Assembly (NCBI RefSeq): GCF_003797765.1
Contig: NZ_RKMB01000003.1
Location: 186,001-250,000, forward strand
Source: Ramlibacter sp. WS9
GTDB lineage: Bacteria; Pseudomonadota; Gammaproteobacteria; Burkholderiales; Burkholderiaceae_C
Length of the DNA: 64,000 nucleotides
Direction: 5' to 3'
In this document: in pieces, positions 20,028 through 28,697 of the stretch
Layout: each line of letters starts with the position of its first letter
Numbering within the stretch: position 1 is the first letter of the stretch
Position numbers and translations under genes: made by a program
The notes under the pieces: model-generated
The model's database searches: none
What the model saw: only the letters and a program-made list of their open reading frames with translations
What the model was told of the DNA's origin: nothing

Positions 20028-21296
20028 TCACTTCGCCTGCCCGGGCCCTCTTTCGACAAAGAAACAGTCAGGCAGGATGGCCGGGGCGATGTGGTCGATG
20101 TCTTCGGACGAAACGCCACGGGCGAGGAAGCTGTCGCGCCAATGCCGCACGGTGTCGACAAGTCGATCGATCTGCGCGCGCGCCTCTTCGGCCGACAAGC
20201 CGAAGCGCCCCGCCTGCGACAACAAGTTGTAGATGCTGGCCGTGCGGCCGTAATCGCCCACAGTCAGCGCCAGGTCGCGCCTCTCCAGGCTCACCAAGGG
20301 TGCGGGCACGAGGTCGTAGGCCGGCGACAAGCGCCATCCCCTCTGCCTGCGCAGCAGGGCATGGTTGCGGGGGTGATCGTCGTTGTTGGTCACGGCAGCG
20401 TTGAAGACCATCCGCCTGAAAAGTTCGGCGCAGTCTGCCTCCGGCTTGTCGGACCATCGGCGCAACGCGTCGGCCAGCAGCGGGTAGGACCAGCGGCCGC
20501 GATCGAGGTAGCTGTCACCGCAGTCAAGCACGGTCAAGCCGCTGACGAGGCCGAAGCGCAGGTAGCCCATGTCTGTTTGATCGCGATCGAAGCGCTGCAG
20601 CATCAGCACATCGCTCTCGCCGACGGACTGGAGCCGCGCATGGGCGACGTTCAGGCCGCATCGGCGGGCCAGGTCGAGCGTCGCGAATTCGACTCGCTGC
20701 AGATTGAAGCGGTCGCCGCGCGCGGGAAACTTGCCAAGCCAGAGGCTCTGGGCGTCCTCGATCGTGGCCTTCGGCCGCGCCCCGCCCATGCTCGTGCCAG
20801 GATCGAGCTGTTCGAGCAGGCGTGCCGCAACCGGGCGCCCATCTTCGATCGCTTGCGTGGCGGCGATCAGTTCGGCCAGCTGGTGCGTGCGGTTGTACTG
20901 TCGCTTCGGCGCCGGCGGTTCGGCCTTCAACCCGAAGCTCAGATATCCTGCCCCATCTTGCGGCCCATGGAGCAGATAGTCGATTTCCTGGAGATCGGCC
21001 GCACCGCGCTGGAGTTTGTGTTCAATCACGCGGCGTCCCCACGCGTCGGGGCCTGCGTCTCGAACCGCGCCAGGAATTCCATGGAGTTGGGTGAACTCGA
21101 AGACTTCTTTGGCAAGAGGCAGCTTGAAGGGATCGAGCGCGACTGCTTCCGGGCGCTGAAGGTAGCGATCGCCGTAGCGGAACCGTCCAACCTGCGTCCC
21201 GTCTGGGAGTGTCTGCACCCTGAGCAGCGCAGCTGGCACCGTCTTCAATGTACCGGGCAGCTGAATGTAGACATATACCTCGCGCTCAGAAGTCAT
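20028..21296 (-). CDS. hipA: HipA-family toxin kinase
   Basis: A 422-residue serine/threonine kinase-like toxin of a type II system; E. coli HipA phosphorylates glutamyl-tRNA synthetase and causes persistence. The N-terminal HipA-N1 region contains 'FTQLHGIPGAVRDAGPDAWG'; the kinase core has the Gly-rich 'GTSMGGARPKA' loop and the catalytic 'TNNDDHPRNHALL' with 'LSPAYDLVP' as the metal-binding Asp motif, so it looks active. The frame is open upstream, but the ATG at 21296 overlaps the hipB stop by 11 nt and gives the family N terminus. Target specificity cannot be inferred. Confidence 0.93.
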   Translation of the reverse strand: MTSEREVYVYIQLPGTLKTVPAALLRVQTLPDGTQVGRFRYGDRYLQRPEAVALDPFKLPLAKEVFEFTQLHGIPGAVRDAGPDAWGRRVIEHKLQRGAADLQEIDYLLHGPQDGAGYLSFGLKAEPPAPKRQYNRTHQLAELIAATQAIEDGRPVAARLLEQLDPGTSMGGARPKATIEDAQSLWLGKFPARGDRFNLQRVEFATLDLARRCGLNVAHARLQSVGESDVLMLQRFDRDQTDMGYLRFGLVSGLTVLDCGDSYLDRGRWSYPLLADALRRWSDKPEADCAELFRRMVFNAAVTNNDDHPRNHALLRRQRGWRLSPAYDLVPAPLVSLERRDLALTVGDYGRTASIYNLLSQAGRFGLSAEEARAQIDRLVDTVRHWRDSFLARGVSSEDIDHIAPAILPDCFFVERGPGQAK

Positions 21297-21618
21297 AGTC
21301 GTCGCTTGCCTTGCGAGGCTTACCGGCCCGCGTGGGCCGGCGCGACGCTTCGAGCGCCTTGCCGTGAAGATCGCCGTCGGGATCCGCGACAGCGTCCAGG
21401 GACTTGTCCAAGCCAAGCGCCCACAGCACGGTGAAGCACACGCCAACCGCCGTGCCTGGCTTGCCGAGCTCCAGCGCCGTGAGGGTATTCCGGTTGATTC
21501 CAGCCTTACTTGCGAGATCGGCCACGGACCAGCCGCGCCGGATTCGCGCCACCCGTATGCGCTGACCAAGTTGAACCACCTGGTCAGCGACTTGAACGGG
21601 TATCGCGAACTTGCTCAT
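21286..21618 (-). CDS. hipB: HipB-like helix-turn-helix antitoxin
   Basis: A 110-residue XRE-family protein with a clear helix-turn-helix ('LGQRIRVARIRRGWSVADLA' then 'KAGINRNTLTALELGKPGT') and a basic C-terminal tail ending 'RKASDDYDF'. It should neutralise HipA and repress its own promoter. Two in-frame ATGs exist: 21630 (MPSLMSKF...), which lies inside an operator palindrome, and 21618 (MSKFAIPVQ...), chosen here. A TATAAA at 21653-21648 is the likely -10, so the leader is very short with either start and no strong ribosome site is seen. Confidence 0.9.
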   Translation of the reverse strand: MSKFAIPVQVADQVVQLGQRIRVARIRRGWSVADLASKAGINRNTLTALELGKPGTAVGVCFTVLWALGLDKSLDAVADPDGDLHGKALEASRRPTRAGKPRKASDDYDF

Positions 21619-21623
21619 TAAAC

Positions 21624-21648
21624 TAGGCATTTATTTGATATATGCCCT
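21624..21648 (-). promoter_or_regulatory. Operator 1 of hipBA (imperfect palindrome)
   Basis: GGCAT (21626-21630), 11 nt, ATGCC (21642-21646), overlapping the first possible hipB ATG and adjoining the TATAAA -10 hexamer. It has the same half-sites and spacing as operator 2, 84 bp away (eight helical turns). Binding by HipB here would block transcription start. Confidence 0.6.
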
Positions 21649-21707
21649 TTATACTAGGTGTTCATGACAAGAAAAACAACGTGCGCATCGAAAAATCATC
21701 AGTAAAT

Positions 21708-21732
21708 TAGGCATTAATTTGGATAATGCCTA
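21708..21732. promoter_or_regulatory. Operator 2 of hipBA (perfect 9-bp arms)
   Basis: TAGGCATTA (21708-21716), 7 nt, TAATGCCTA (21724-21732): nine perfectly inverted bases in an AT-rich stretch between hipB and the end of guaA. Together with operator 1 it would let two HipB dimers bind on the same face of the DNA. It ends 22 bp from the guaA stop and could also act as a weak stem in guaA mRNA, though no T-run follows. Confidence 0.6.
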
Positions 21733-21754
21733 TTATTCTTTGCATTCTGGCGAA

Positions 21755-23371
21755 TCATTCCCACTCGATCGTTGCCGGCGGCTTGCTGCTCACGTCGTAG
21801 GTCACGCGGTTGATGCCGCGCACCTCGTTGATGATGCGGCTCGACACCTTCTTCAGCAGCGCATAGGGCAGCTCGGCCCAGTCGGCCGTCATGAAGTCAC
21901 TGGTCTGCACGGCGCGCAGGGCCACGACGTAGTCGTAGGTGCGGCCGTCGCCCATCACGCCCACGCTCTTGACGGGCAGGAAGACCGTGAAAGCCTGGCT
22001 CGTGAGGTCGTACCAGTTCTTGCCGGCATCGTCGTGGAAGTTGCGCAGTTCCTCGATGAAGATCGCATCGGCGCGACGCAGCAGGTCGGCGTATTCCTTC
22101 TTCACTTCGCCCAGGATGCGCACACCCAAGCCCGGGCCGGGGAACGGGTGGCGGTAGACCATCTCGGGCGGCAAGCCCAGCGCCACGCCCAGTTCGCGAA
22201 CTTCGTCCTTGAACAGGTCGCGCAACGGCTCCAGCAGCTTCAGGCCCAACTGCTCCGGCAGCCCGCCGACGTTGTGGTGGCTCTTGATGGTGACGGCCTT
22301 CTTGCTCTTCGCGCCGCCGGACTCGATGACGTCCGGGTAGATCGTGCCTTGCGCGAGGAACGTGGCGCCTTTGTGTCCGCCGTCGCCGGCCTTGAGCTTG
22401 GCGGCCTCGGCCTTGAACACGTCGACGAAGAGCCCGCCGATGATCTTGCGTTTGGCCTCAGGCTCGCTCACACCGGCGAGCTTTCCGAGGAACAGTTCGC
22501 TCGCGTCGACGCGGATCACCTTCGCGTGCAACTTGCCCACGAACATGTCCATCACCATGTCGCCCTCGTTCAGGCGCAAGAGGCCGTGATCGACGAATAC
22601 GCAGGTCAGCTGGTCGCCGATGGCGCGGTGGATCAAAGCGGCCGCGACGGACGAATCGACCCCACCGGACAAGCCGAGGATGACTTCTTCGTCTCCGACC
22701 TGCTCGCGGATTTTCGCCACGGCTTCCGCCACGTGGTCGCGCATCACCCAGTCCGGGTTGGCGCCGCAGATGCCCAGCACGAAGCGCTCGAGGATCACGC
22801 GGCCCTGTTGGGTGTGCGTGACCTCCGGATGGAACTGCACGGCGTAGAACTTGCGCGCTTCGTCGGCCATGCCGGCGATGGGGCAGCTGTCGGTACTGGC
22901 CATCAGCTTGAAGCCGGGAGGCAGCTCGGTGACCTTGTCGCCATGGCTCATCCAGACATTGAGCATGCCGTGGCCTTCGGGCGTGGTGAAGTCGGCGATG
23001 TCCTGGAGCAATTTCGTGTGGCCGCGCGCGCGCACGCTGGCAAAGCCGAACTCGCGCTTGTGGCCGCCCTCCACTTTCCCGCCCAGCTGGTGCGCCATGG
23101 TCTGCATGCCGTAGCAGATGCCAAGCACGGGCACACCGAGCTCGAACACCGCCTGCGGCGCCTTGTCGGTCGTGTCTTCGTAGACGCTGGCATGGCTGCC
23201 GGAGAGGATCACGCCCTTGAGGGTGCCGTCGGCTGCGTACTCACGCACCCAGTCGTCGGTCACGTCGCAAGGATGGACTTCGCAGAACACGTGCGCCTCG
23301 CGGACGCGCCGGGCGATCAGCTGGGTGACTTGGGAGCCGAAATCGAGGATGAGGATTTTCTGGTGTTGCAT
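21755..23371 (-). CDS. guaA: GMP synthase (glutamine-hydrolysing)
   Basis: GuaA aminates XMP to GMP using glutamine and ATP. The 538-residue protein has an N-terminal class I amidotransferase domain with nucleophile Cys86 ('GICYGMQTM') and '[10 protein letters not shown]', an ATP-pyrophosphatase domain with the P-loop '[13 protein letters not shown]', and the C-terminal dimerisation domain ending in '[19 protein letters not shown]'. The length is typical of betaproteobacteria. In related genomes guaB and guaA are often adjacent; here a toxin-antitoxin pair of about 780 bp separates them. Confidence 0.98.
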   Translation of the reverse strand: MQHQKILILDFGSQVTQLIARRVREAHVFCEVHPCDVTDDWVREYAADGTLKGVILSGSHASVYEDTTDKAPQAVFELGVPVLGICYGMQTMAHQLGGKVEGGHKREFGFASVRARGHTKLLQDIADFTTPEGHGMLNVWMSHGDKVTELPPGFKLMASTDSCPIAGMADEARKFYAVQFHPEVTHTQQGRVILERFVLGICGANPDWVMRDHVAEAVAKIREQVGDEEVILGLSGGVDSSVAAALIHRAIGDQLTCVFVDHGLLRLNEGDMVMDMFVGKLHAKVIRVDASELFLGKLAGVSEPEAKRKIIGGLFVDVFKAEAAKLKAGDGGHKGATFLAQGTIYPDVIESGGAKSKKAVTIKSHHNVGGLPEQLGLKLLEPLRDLFKDEVRELGVALGLPPEMVYRHPFPGPGLGVRILGEVKKEYADLLRRADAIFIEELRNFHDDAGKNWYDLTSQAFTVFLPVKSVGVMGDGRTYDYVVALRAVQTSDFMTADWAELPYALLKKVSSRIINEVRGINRVTYDVSSKPPATIEWE

Positions 23372-23380
23372 GGCGGTTTT

Positions 23381-23803
23381 CTAGAATTGCACGCACGGGA
23401 TGCTGCAGCTTTGGGCCGCCGCGACCAGCGCTTTGTCGCGTGACACGAGGGTGCCGTTGAGGCGCACCACGAGTTCCAGGTAAGTTGCGTCGTAGTAGGT
23501 AAGGCGGTGCGCCTCGGCCAGCCGCAAGATCTGCGCGCGGCGGTGGAAGCTGGGAATGGGATCGATCTCGACCCCCGCCATGGTGACGAGTTCGAGCCCG
23601 CGCTCAAAATGCGCTTTGGGCAACCGGTTGCGGCGATAGGCCATGGTCAGCGTGTTGCCGATCTCCCAGAGCCACAGCGCCGGGGCATGATAAGGACCCT
23701 CTCCGCGGCAGGCCTGCGTGTAGTGGAAGTCCCCGATGTCATGCTGCTCATCGGGAATGCACCAGCAGGCCGTGGCGGACGTGTCGATGACGATGGGCTT
23801 CAA
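23381..23803 (-). CDS. vapC: PIN-domain toxin (VapC-like)
   Basis: A 140-residue PIN-domain ribonuclease. The acidic metal-binding residues are all present: Asp7 ('VIDTS'), Glu47 ('WEIGN'), Asp105 ('YYDATYLELV') and Asp123 ('SRDKAL'). VapC toxins cleave initiator tRNA or rRNA; the target here is unknown. Translation probably starts at the TTG at 23803, which overlaps the antitoxin stop (TTGA). The stop is 9 bp before the guaA start, so toxin transcription is likely to run into guaA. Confidence 0.88.
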   Translation of the reverse strand: MKPIVIDTSATACWCIPDEQHDIGDFHYTQACRGEGPYHAPALWLWEIGNTLTMAYRRNRLPKAHFERGLELVTMAGVEIDPIPSFHRRAQILRLAEAHRLTYYDATYLELVVRLNGTLVSRDKALVAAAQSCSIPCVQF

Positions 23804-24075
23804 TATCTTCTGCCTTCGTCGCGCAGCTCTTTCCAGTCGAGCTTCTTTTCACCCGGCTGGAGAGGACGCCACAATGCGCGAAAGGCTCGGAGATCGGCCA
23901 GGGCTTGCGCTGCCCGCTTGTCGCGCTCTGCTTGGCTCGGCCCTTCGGCCGTTTCGGCAACGAGGCGGACCACGGGCTTGCCGTGCCGGGTCAGCACCAC
24001 ATCTTCGCCCTGCTCCACGGCGTGGATCAGGGCCGACAGCCGCGTCTTGGCTTCGTTGATGGGAACAGACTGCAT
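23800..24075 (-). CDS. Phd/YefM-family antitoxin
   Basis: A 91-residue antitoxin: the N-terminal Phd/YefM DNA-binding fold 'MQSVPINEAKTRLSALIHAVEQGEDVVLTRHGKPVVRLV' (quoted in pieces: INEAKTRLSALIHAVEQGE; VLTRHGKPVVRLV) and a charged C-terminal tail (PLQPGEKKLDWKELRDEGRRY) that would wrap the PIN toxin. The ATG at 24075 is preceded by AAGGACCAG and a short AT-rich promoter region. Its 4-nt overlap with the toxin gene is standard for such pairs. Confidence 0.88.
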   Translation of the reverse strand: MQSVPINEAKTRLSALIHAVEQGEDVVLTRHGKPVVRLVAETAEGPSQAERDKRAAQALADLRAFRALWRPLQPGEKKLDWKELRDEGRRY

Positions 24076-24126
24076 GAACTGGTCCTTTATTAAGGAAGAC
24101 AGCCCATATTTTAACGCATCATTTAT

Positions 24127-24153
24127 ATTAAGACCATAAATTGTGGTCTTAAT
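24127..24153. promoter_or_regulatory. Palindrome between guaB and the antitoxin gene
   Basis: Perfect 10-bp arms ATTAAGACCA (24127-24136) and TGGTCTTAAT (24144-24153) flank a 7-nt centre, 4 bp after the guaB stop and about 50 bp before the antitoxin ATG. It may be the antitoxin operator. It could also fold in guaB mRNA, but no T-run follows on the minus strand, so an intrinsic terminator is less likely. A smaller dyad TCCTT/AAGGA lies nearer the antitoxin start (about 24083-24096). Confidence 0.6.
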
Positions 24154-24157
24154 TGAT

Positions 24158-25630
24158 TTATTCCGCCCGGTAGTTGGGCGCTTCCTTGGTGATCTGCACG
24201 TCGTGGACGTGGCTCTCGCGCATGCCGGCCGAAGAGATTTCGACGAACTCGGCTTTGTTCTTCATCTCGTCGATGGTGGAGCAGCCGCAGTAGTGCATCG
24301 AAGCCCGCAGGCCGCCGGCCATCTGGAAGATCACGGCAACAACCGAGCCCTTGTACGGGACCTGACCTTCGATGCCTTCGGGTACCAGCTTGGCCGTGTT
24401 AGGGCTGTTACCGGCGTTGTCCTCCTGGAAGTAGCGGTCGGCCGAGCCCTGCTGCATAGCCCCGAGCGAGCCCATGCCACGGTAGCTCTTGTAGGTGCGA
24501 CCCTGGTACAGGATCGTCTCGCCCGGCGCCTCCTCGGTGCCGGCAAAGACGCCGCCCATCATCACGGTGTCGGCGCCGGCTGCTATCGCTTTGGCCAGGT
24601 CACCCGAGAAGCGCACGCCGCCATCGGCGATCAGCGGCACGCCGGACCCCTTGATGGCGCTGGCGACTTGGTCGATCGCGAATATCTGCGGCACGCCCAC
24701 ACCGGTGACGATGCGCGTGGTGCAGATCGAGCCGGGGCCGATGCCGACCTTGACCGCGTCGGCGCCTGCCTCGACCAACGCCTTGGCGGCGGCCGCTGTA
24801 GCGATATTGCCGCCGATCACGTCGATCTGCGGATAGTTCTGCTTGACCCAGCGCACGCGGTCGATCACGCCCTTGCTGTGGCCGTGCGCGGTGTCCACCA
24901 CGATCGCGTCGACTCCGGCTTTCACCAACGCTTCGACGCGCTCCTCGGTGCCCTCGCCCACGCCGACGGCGGCGCCGACGCGCAGGCGGCCGGAACCATC
25001 GCGAGCGGCATTGGGGAAGCTGGTTTGCTTGGTAATGTCCTTGACGGTGATCAGGCCCTTGAGCTCAAAGGCGTCGTTGACGACCAACAGCCGCTCGAGC
25101 TTGTACTTATTGAGCAGCGCCTTGGCTTCCGCCAGTGTCGTGCCGTCGCGTGTCGTGATCAGCTTTTCGCGCGGGGTCATGATCTGGCTCACCGGCACGT
25201 CGTAACGCGTCTCGAAGCGCAGGTCGCGCCCGGTCACGATGCCGACCACCTTGCCGCCATCGAGGACCGGGAAGCCCGAGATGCCCAGCTGCTCCTGCAT
25301 GTCGATCACCTGGCGCACCGTGTGGGTGGGCGTGATCACCACAGGATCGCGCAGCACCCCCGATTCGTAGCGCTTGACGCGTGCGACTTCGGCGGCCTGC
25401 TGCTTGGGCGTGAGGTTCTTGTGGACGATCCCCATGCCGCCTTCCTGCGCGATGGCGATCGCGAGCCGCGCTTCGGTCACGGTGTCCATGGCGGCGGACA
25501 CCAGCGGCAGGTTCAGGGTGATGTTGCGGGAGAGACGGGTCGCAAGGGACGTGTCCTTGGGCAGGACCTGGGAGAACGCCGGCACCAACAACACATCGTC
25601 GAAGGTGAGCGCTTTTCCTAAGAGGCGCAT
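24158..25630 (-). CDS. guaB: Inosine-5'-monophosphate dehydrogenase
   Basis: GuaB oxidises IMP to XMP with NAD, the step before GuaA. The 490-residue protein is a TIM barrel interrupted by two CBS repeats (about 95-210: '[14 protein letters not shown]', '[20 protein letters not shown]'), with the catalytic Cys in '[17 protein letters not shown]' and the flap '[18 protein letters not shown]'. The frame continues 200 codons upstream, but the ATG at 25630 gives the family N terminus '[20 protein letters not shown]' and is preceded by a TTGGAG ribosome site. A TACAAT -10-like hexamer lies at 25656-25651. Confidence 0.98.
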   Translation of the reverse strand: MRLLGKALTFDDVLLVPAFSQVLPKDTSLATRLSRNITLNLPLVSAAMDTVTEARLAIAIAQEGGMGIVHKNLTPKQQAAEVARVKRYESGVLRDPVVITPTHTVRQVIDMQEQLGISGFPVLDGGKVVGIVTGRDLRFETRYDVPVSQIMTPREKLITTRDGTTLAEAKALLNKYKLERLLVVNDAFELKGLITVKDITKQTSFPNAARDGSGRLRVGAAVGVGEGTEERVEALVKAGVDAIVVDTAHGHSKGVIDRVRWVKQNYPQIDVIGGNIATAAAAKALVEAGADAVKVGIGPGSICTTRIVTGVGVPQIFAIDQVASAIKGSGVPLIADGGVRFSGDLAKAIAAGADTVMMGGVFAGTEEAPGETILYQGRTYKSYRGMGSLGAMQQGSADRYFQEDNAGNSPNTAKLVPEGIEGQVPYKGSVVAVIFQMAGGLRASMHYCGCSTIDEMKNKAEFVEISSAGMRESHVHDVQITKEAPNYRAE

Positions 25631-25771
25631 GTCAAAGCTCCAAAAGACGGATTGTACTCGTCCGCATTTGGTACTAACCCTTGTGGCTGGGAGTGCCCCT
25701 TCGTGACGAACGGCGCAGGCATGTGGTGCCAGCGGTTCTCGCTTTTGCCGGGCCGGCGCTACACTGGCGCG

Positions 25772-26299
25772 ATGAAATTGCTTCGCGTCACTCTGTGCGG
25801 CATCGCCTTGGCGAGCCTTCCGGCCCTTTGCCTCGCCCAGTGGCAATGGATCGACAAGGACGGCCGCCGGGTCTTCAGCGACCAATCGCCGCCCGCCGAC
25901 ATTCCCGCCAAGAACATCCTCAAGCAACCGGGGGGAAACAAGGGCAAAGCCGGCAGTATTTCGATTACCCCCGCCGAGCCCGCATCCGCTCCGGCCGACG
26001 CCGCCAAGCCCGTAGCCGCCGTGCCGAAGCTCAGTGGCAAAGACAAGGAACTGGAAGAGAAGAAGAAGCTGGCCGAAGCTGCCGAGGCGGACAAGAAGAA
26101 GGCCCAGGAGGAGGAAATTGCGAAGGTGCGGGCAGAAAACTGCGATCGCGCCAAGCGATCCAAGGTGACCCTCGATTCGGGCGTTCGGGTTTCGCAGACC
26201 AACGCCAAGGGCGAGCGCGAAATCATGGATGACGCGCAACGCGCAGCCGAAGTCAAGCGCCTGGAACGGGTCATCGCCAGCGATTGCAAGCCGGCCTGA
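25772..26299 (+). CDS. DUF4124 domain periplasmic protein
   Basis: A 175-residue exported protein: signal peptide '[20 protein letters not shown]' cleaved near 'LCLAQ', then a DUF4124 domain ('[19 protein letters not shown]'), a Pro/Ala linker, and a long Lys/Glu/Ala-rich helix (about 90-135) that looks like a coiled coil. DUF4124 proteins are common in beta/gammaproteobacteria and lack a known function. The ATG at 25772 starts the signal peptide; upstream in-frame codons do not give one. It is divergent from guaB. Confidence 0.87.
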   Translation: MKLLRVTLCGIALASLPALCLAQWQWIDKDGRRVFSDQSPPADIPAKNILKQPGGNKGKAGSISITPAEPASAPADAAKPVAAVPKLSGKDKELEEKKKLAEAAEADKKKAQEEEIAKVRAENCDRAKRSKVTLDSGVRVSQTNAKGEREIMDDAQRAAEVKRLERVIASDCKPA

Positions 26300-26307
26300 G
26301 ACGCCCG

Positions 26308-26649
26308 CTAATAGCCTGGCTTGGCGCCCTGCCTCTTGCGGGCGAACAATCCCGCCGCGCGTGCACCCTGCTTGCGAAACCGCTCGCGGCGCGCGAGCTT
26401 CGGATCCACCTTGAGCTCCCGGTAGATTTCCACCCGGTCGCGATCACGCAACGGCTGTTCAAGGCGAGCTTTGCGGCCCCACACGCCCACCACCGCTGCA
26501 GTCAGGTCGGCGTTTGGGAATGCGGTTTTCAAGCCGCTGGCCTCTAGCGCCTGAAGCACGGTGGCGCCCGGAGGCAGGGACAACACCCATTCATGCACGA
26601 TGCGGGGTCGCGGCGAATACAGCACCGCCACCTGGATGGCCTCAGTCAT
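26308..26649 (-). CDS. rnfH: RnfH family ubiquitin-like protein
   Basis: A 113-residue protein with the RnfH beta-grasp fold: '[20 protein letters not shown]', '[16 protein letters not shown]', '[26 protein letters not shown]'. The C terminus is a basic tail '[20 protein letters not shown]'. RnfH is usually encoded next to ratA, as here (8-nt overlap). Its exact function is not established. Confidence 0.92.
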   Translation of the reverse strand: MTEAIQVAVLYSPRPRIVHEWVLSLPPGATVLQALEASGLKTAFPNADLTAAVVGVWGRKARLEQPLRDRDRVEIYRELKVDPKLARRERFRKQGARAAGLFARKRQGAKPGY

Positions 26650-27079
26650 AGACCTGCTCCGCCCGTTTGACGAAGGCGTCGACCATGTTGCCCGCGATCT
26701 TGTCGAACACGGGGCCCACCAACGCAGCCAGCGCCGCGTTGTCGAAGCCGTAGTGCAGGTCGAGTTCGACCTTGCAGGCGCGCTGCTGCTCGCCCAGGGG
26801 CTTGAATTGCCATTTTCCGTCGAGGCGGGAAAACGGTCCGTCCTGGAGCTTCATCGCCACTTCACGGCCTGGCACGTGCTCGTTGCGAGTGGTGAATGTC
26901 TGGCGGATGCCGCCGAACGCGATGCCGATTTCGGCCTTCATGCCCTTGTCGTCGCTCTCGATCACGGCAGCCTTGTCGCACCAGGGGAGGAACTCCGGAT
27001 AGCGGGCCACATCGGTGACCAGGGCGAACATTTCTTCGGCGCTGTACCAGATGAGGACGGACTTGTGAACGGTTTTCAT
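26642..27079 (-). CDS. ratA: RatA / Coq10-like START domain protein
   Basis: A 145-residue SRPBCC-fold protein: 'MKTVHKSVLIWYSAEEMFAL', 'RYPEFLPWCDKAAVI', 'FKPLGEQQRACKVELDLHYGF' and the C-terminal helix '[20 protein letters not shown]'. Homologs are annotated either as the ribosome-association toxin RatA or as a Coq10-like ubiquinone-binding protein; the second view fits the fold better. It is divergent from smpB across 57 bp and overlaps rnfH by 8 nt, the common smpB/ratA/rnfH arrangement. Confidence 0.93.
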   Translation of the reverse strand: MKTVHKSVLIWYSAEEMFALVTDVARYPEFLPWCDKAAVIESDDKGMKAEIGIAFGGIRQTFTTRNEHVPGREVAMKLQDGPFSRLDGKWQFKPLGEQQRACKVELDLHYGFDNAALAALVGPVFDKIAGNMVDAFVKRAEQVYD

Positions 27080-27136
27080 AGAATGCGGGGCCCGCGGGCA
27101 TTGTAGTTACGTCGCGCAAACCCAATCTGTAAGGCA

Positions 27137-27610
27137 ATGGCCAAAAAACCCGAAACCGCGAGCCGCATCGCCGACAACAAGAAAGCGGCCTACAACTATT
27201 TCTTCGAGGAAAGGTTCGAGGCCGGCATGGTGCTGGAAGGCTGGGAAGTGAAGGCCCTGCGCGAAGGCAAGGTTCAGCTGACCGACGGCTACGTGGTGGT
27301 CAAGGGTGGTGAGCTATTCGTCATCGGCTGCCAGATCAATCCGCTCAAGACCGCATCGACCCACGTCAACCCCGACGCAGTGCGCACCAAGAAGCTGCTT
27401 CTGCACAAGGAAGAAATCAAGCGGCTGGTCGGGAAGGTCGAACAGAAAGGCTACACCCTGGTTCCGCTCAACCTGCATTGGAAAGACGGCAAGGTGAAAT
27501 GCGAGATCGCGCTGGCCAAGGGCAAGGCCGAGCACGACAAGCGCGACACGATCAAGGACCGTGAAGGCAAGCGCGAGGTCGAACGCGCCATGAAGAGCCG
27601 TAACCGCTAG
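27137..27610 (+). CDS. smpB: SsrA-binding protein SmpB
   Basis: SmpB binds tmRNA and brings it to stalled ribosomes for trans-translation. The 157-residue protein shows the OB-fold core '[20 protein letters not shown]', '[20 protein letters not shown]', '[22 protein letters not shown]', '[23 protein letters not shown]' (in part) and the basic C-terminal tail '[20 protein letters not shown]' that mimics a codon-anticodon stem. No ssrA gene was found nearby. Confidence 0.97.
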   Translation: MAKKPETASRIADNKKAAYNYFFEERFEAGMVLEGWEVKALREGKVQLTDGYVVVKGGELFVIGCQINPLKTASTHVNPDAVRTKKLLLHKEEIKRLVGKVEQKGYTLVPLNLHWKDGKVKCEIALAKGKAEHDKRDTIKDREGKREVERAMKSRNR

Positions 27611-27626
27611 GCAGGAGGCTCGGCGC

Positions 27627-28697
27627 TCAGGCCAGGTGGCGCAGCGGATGCGCGTGCGCCGGCCAGGGGCTCTCGAAAAACGGCAGCACCATCTCCGGCG
27701 TGACGTCCTCGATGCGGGCGGGGTTCCAGCGCGGCTGCTGATCCTTGTCGATCGCCAGGGCGCGGATGCCCTCCACCGTTTCGCTGGCGCCGGGGCGCAA
27801 ATGGAAGCAGTGGCGCACCATGTCGCGCTCCATCCGCAGGTTGTCCGCCAATTCCAGTGCGCGGCCGCGCCGCACCTGTTCGAGCGTCACATGCAGCATC
27901 AGCGGTGACCGCTTGCGCAGCAGCGCCGCGGTTTCGGTGGCCCAGGGCGTCGCGTCGCTTTCCAGTGCCGACACGATCGCATGAACGGTCGGCAACGCGA
28001 AATACCTGTCGATTGCGTCTCTGTGCGTCAGCAGGGGCGCCGTGGGCAGCGGGCTGGCCGTATCGTGCAGGCCATCGACCCACGACAGGTCACCCGCTTG
28101 CAGCAGCGTCCACAACGAAGGCAGTCGCGCGGACTCGACCACGGCGTCCGCCAAGCCCGCGGCCAGGGCATCGGCCGCGCCGATCATGTGCCCGGTGAGC
28201 GCGAGGTATTCGCCCACGCGTCCCGGGCACCGCGACAGGAAGTACCCGCCGCCCACGTCGGGAAAGAGTCCGATGTTCGTTTCCGGCATCGCCATCTTCG
28301 TGCGCTCGGTCACCAGGCGCAGGCTCGCCCCTTGCGAGATGCCCATGCCGCCACCCATCACGATGCCGTCCATGAATGTCAAATATGGTTTTCCGTAACC
28401 ATGGATCAGGTGATTGAGCCGGTATTCCTCGGTGAAGAAGTCTTCCAGGCGGGGATCGCCGGCGTGGATGGCCTGGTGGAAGAACCGGATGTCCCCGCCC
28501 GCGCTGAACGCGCCGAAAGGGCCGTCCTTGCCGTGCCCGCGGATCGCAACAGCGCGAATCGCGGCGTCGTCTCTCCAGGCAAGCAGCAGGGCCGTCAGGT
28601 CCCGGATCATGGAAAGGCTCAGCGCATTGAGCGCCTTGGGCCGGTTCAAAGTGATGAGGCCTACACCCCCGCCGACCTCCGCCAGGACTTCGCTCAT
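27627..28697 (-). CDS. Enoyl-CoA hydratase/isomerase family, 3-hydroxyisobutyryl-CoA hydrolase-like
   Basis: A 356-residue crotonase-fold protein of the HIBCH type: 'ITLNRPKALNALSLSMI', oxyanion-hole segments 'FGAFSAGGDIRFFHQA' and 'MDGIVMGGGMGISQGASLRL', and 'MPETNIGLFPDVGGGYFLSR', in which the conserved Glu and Asp of hydroxyisobutyryl-CoA hydrolase are present. The extended C-terminal half is also typical. It would act in valine breakdown. The start overlaps the EamA gene by 4 nt, so it is the last cistron of the rimP-to-typA series. Confidence 0.88.
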   Translation of the reverse strand: MSEVLAEVGGGVGLITLNRPKALNALSLSMIRDLTALLLAWRDDAAIRAVAIRGHGKDGPFGAFSAGGDIRFFHQAIHAGDPRLEDFFTEEYRLNHLIHGYGKPYLTFMDGIVMGGGMGISQGASLRLVTERTKMAMPETNIGLFPDVGGGYFLSRCPGRVGEYLALTGHMIGAADALAAGLADAVVESARLPSLWTLLQAGDLSWVDGLHDTASPLPTAPLLTHRDAIDRYFALPTVHAIVSALESDATPWATETAALLRKRSPLMLHVTLEQVRRGRALELADNLRMERDMVRHCFHLRPGASETVEGIRALAIDKDQQPRWNPARIEDVTPEMVLPFFESPWPAHAHPLRHLA

